A stretch of DNA of 13,697 nucleotides from contig NVVB01000011.1 in the NCBI GenBank assembly GCA_002402085.1, positions 48,648-62,344 of the forward strand, written 5' to 3'. The notes under the pieces are model-generated. The model saw nothing but the letters and a program-made list of their open reading frames with translations, ran no database searches and was not told where the DNA came from. The translations under genes and the position numbers were made by a program. This document shows, piece by piece, positions 13,529-13,697 of this stretch. The stretch is from Gammaproteobacteria bacterium (lineage in GTDB: Bacteria; Pseudomonadota; Gammaproteobacteria; Pseudomonadales; UBA3067). How positions within the stretch are numbered: position 1 is the stretch's first letter; each line of letters begins with the position of its first letter.

Positions 13529-13636
13529 CACTTTCGACATTTTAAACATATTTTTTAAAACTTCATACTATCAGCTGCTTATATTGACATTTAAACCTCA
13601 CCTAACCCAGAAAGAGCGCAACTGCGCTTTTTCACC
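13515..13636. repeat. ~120-bp direct repeat, copy 2
   Basis: Diverged second copy of the segment at 12062-12182, estimated by eye at roughly 75-80 percent identity. It contains the stem-loop at 13610-13633. No reading frame in it is conserved between the copies: the ATG at the equivalent position gives five codons in copy 1 and a longer frame here. Confidence 0.7.
13610..13633. terminator. Stem-loop in repeat copy 2
   Basis: GAAAGAGCGCA and TGCGCTTTTTC form an 11-bp stem (one G-T pair) with a two-base apex, tightened in practice to a four-base loop. The right arm is T-rich on the plus strand, like a factor-independent terminator. Confidence 0.4.
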
Positions 13637-13697
13637 ACTCGTAGAACATTTTGCCCAACATACCAAGATTAAATTAAAAACCATTAAATTCAACTAC
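13637..13697. other. Window edge, no gene seen
   Basis: The final bases are AT-rich and hold no frame I can support. By analogy with the array layout they should belong to the preceding cassette or to another ORF-less segment. Confidence 0.3.

Noticed and set aside
13540..13560. Short frame starting MSKVKQRALVKR in repeat copy 2 (minus strand)
   Set aside because: The matching position in copy 1 stops after five codons, so the frame is not conserved.

Overview
The window looks like chromosomal DNA from a marine-type gammaproteobacterium. The evidence is a TonB-dependent receptor with a sphingomonad/alteromonad-style plug, an AraC-family regulator, an IS3-family remnant, and the tail of a chromosomal integron with short cassettes separated by attC-like sites. 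Base composition is moderately AT-rich, and the cassette region is more so. I saw no rRNA, tRNA or CRISPR array.

Left part (1-3.4 kb): a secreted trypsin-like serine protease with an intact catalytic triad (plus strand, non-ATG or uncertain start) faces two tandem paralogous genes on the minus strand. These paralogs belong to a glycan-associated, glycosyltransferase-like family of unknown activity.

Middle part (3.7-9.4 kb): this stretch shows repeated small lesions. An AraC-type regulator is split by a one-base loss in a G run. It diverges from a small ferritin-like diiron protein whose last residues appear to be cut off by a 14-bp tandem duplication. Next comes a membrane-anchored protein that resembles the peptidase MA (gluzincin) fold but has lost the HExxH metal-binding pair. 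A gene-free kilobase then contains a full-span but decayed IS3-family element: both terminal inverted repeats are recognisable, and pieces of orfA and orfB lie between them. Finally there is a TonB-dependent outer-membrane receptor whose last beta strand is put out of frame by one extra G in a run of eight. Restoring the run to seven gives the classic C-terminus ending in Phe.

Right part (9.5-13.7 kb): all genes are on the minus strand, are short and unrelated, and are separated by hairpin-forming segments that end in GTTA-type core sites. I read this as the distal end of an integron cassette array. The integrase is expected beyond the right edge. In transcription order the cassettes carry: (i) a peptidoglycan-binding/M23 metallopeptidase plus a lipoprotein, a candidate toxin-immunity pair; (ii) an apparently ORF-less segment with a long palindrome; (iii) a five-helix membrane protein resembling a cytochrome b-type anchor; (iv) a lipoprotein of unknown function; (v) an SF0329-like protein whose reading frame ends inside its attC; (vi) a small three-helix membrane protein. 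Two diverged repeat families are interspersed: a ~58-bp palindrome at two attC positions, and a ~120-bp direct repeat with a conserved stem-loop.

The most interesting points are the M23/lipoprotein cassette, the homopolymer-controlled C-terminus of the receptor, the ORF-less palindromic segment, and the metal-site-less peptidase-like protein.
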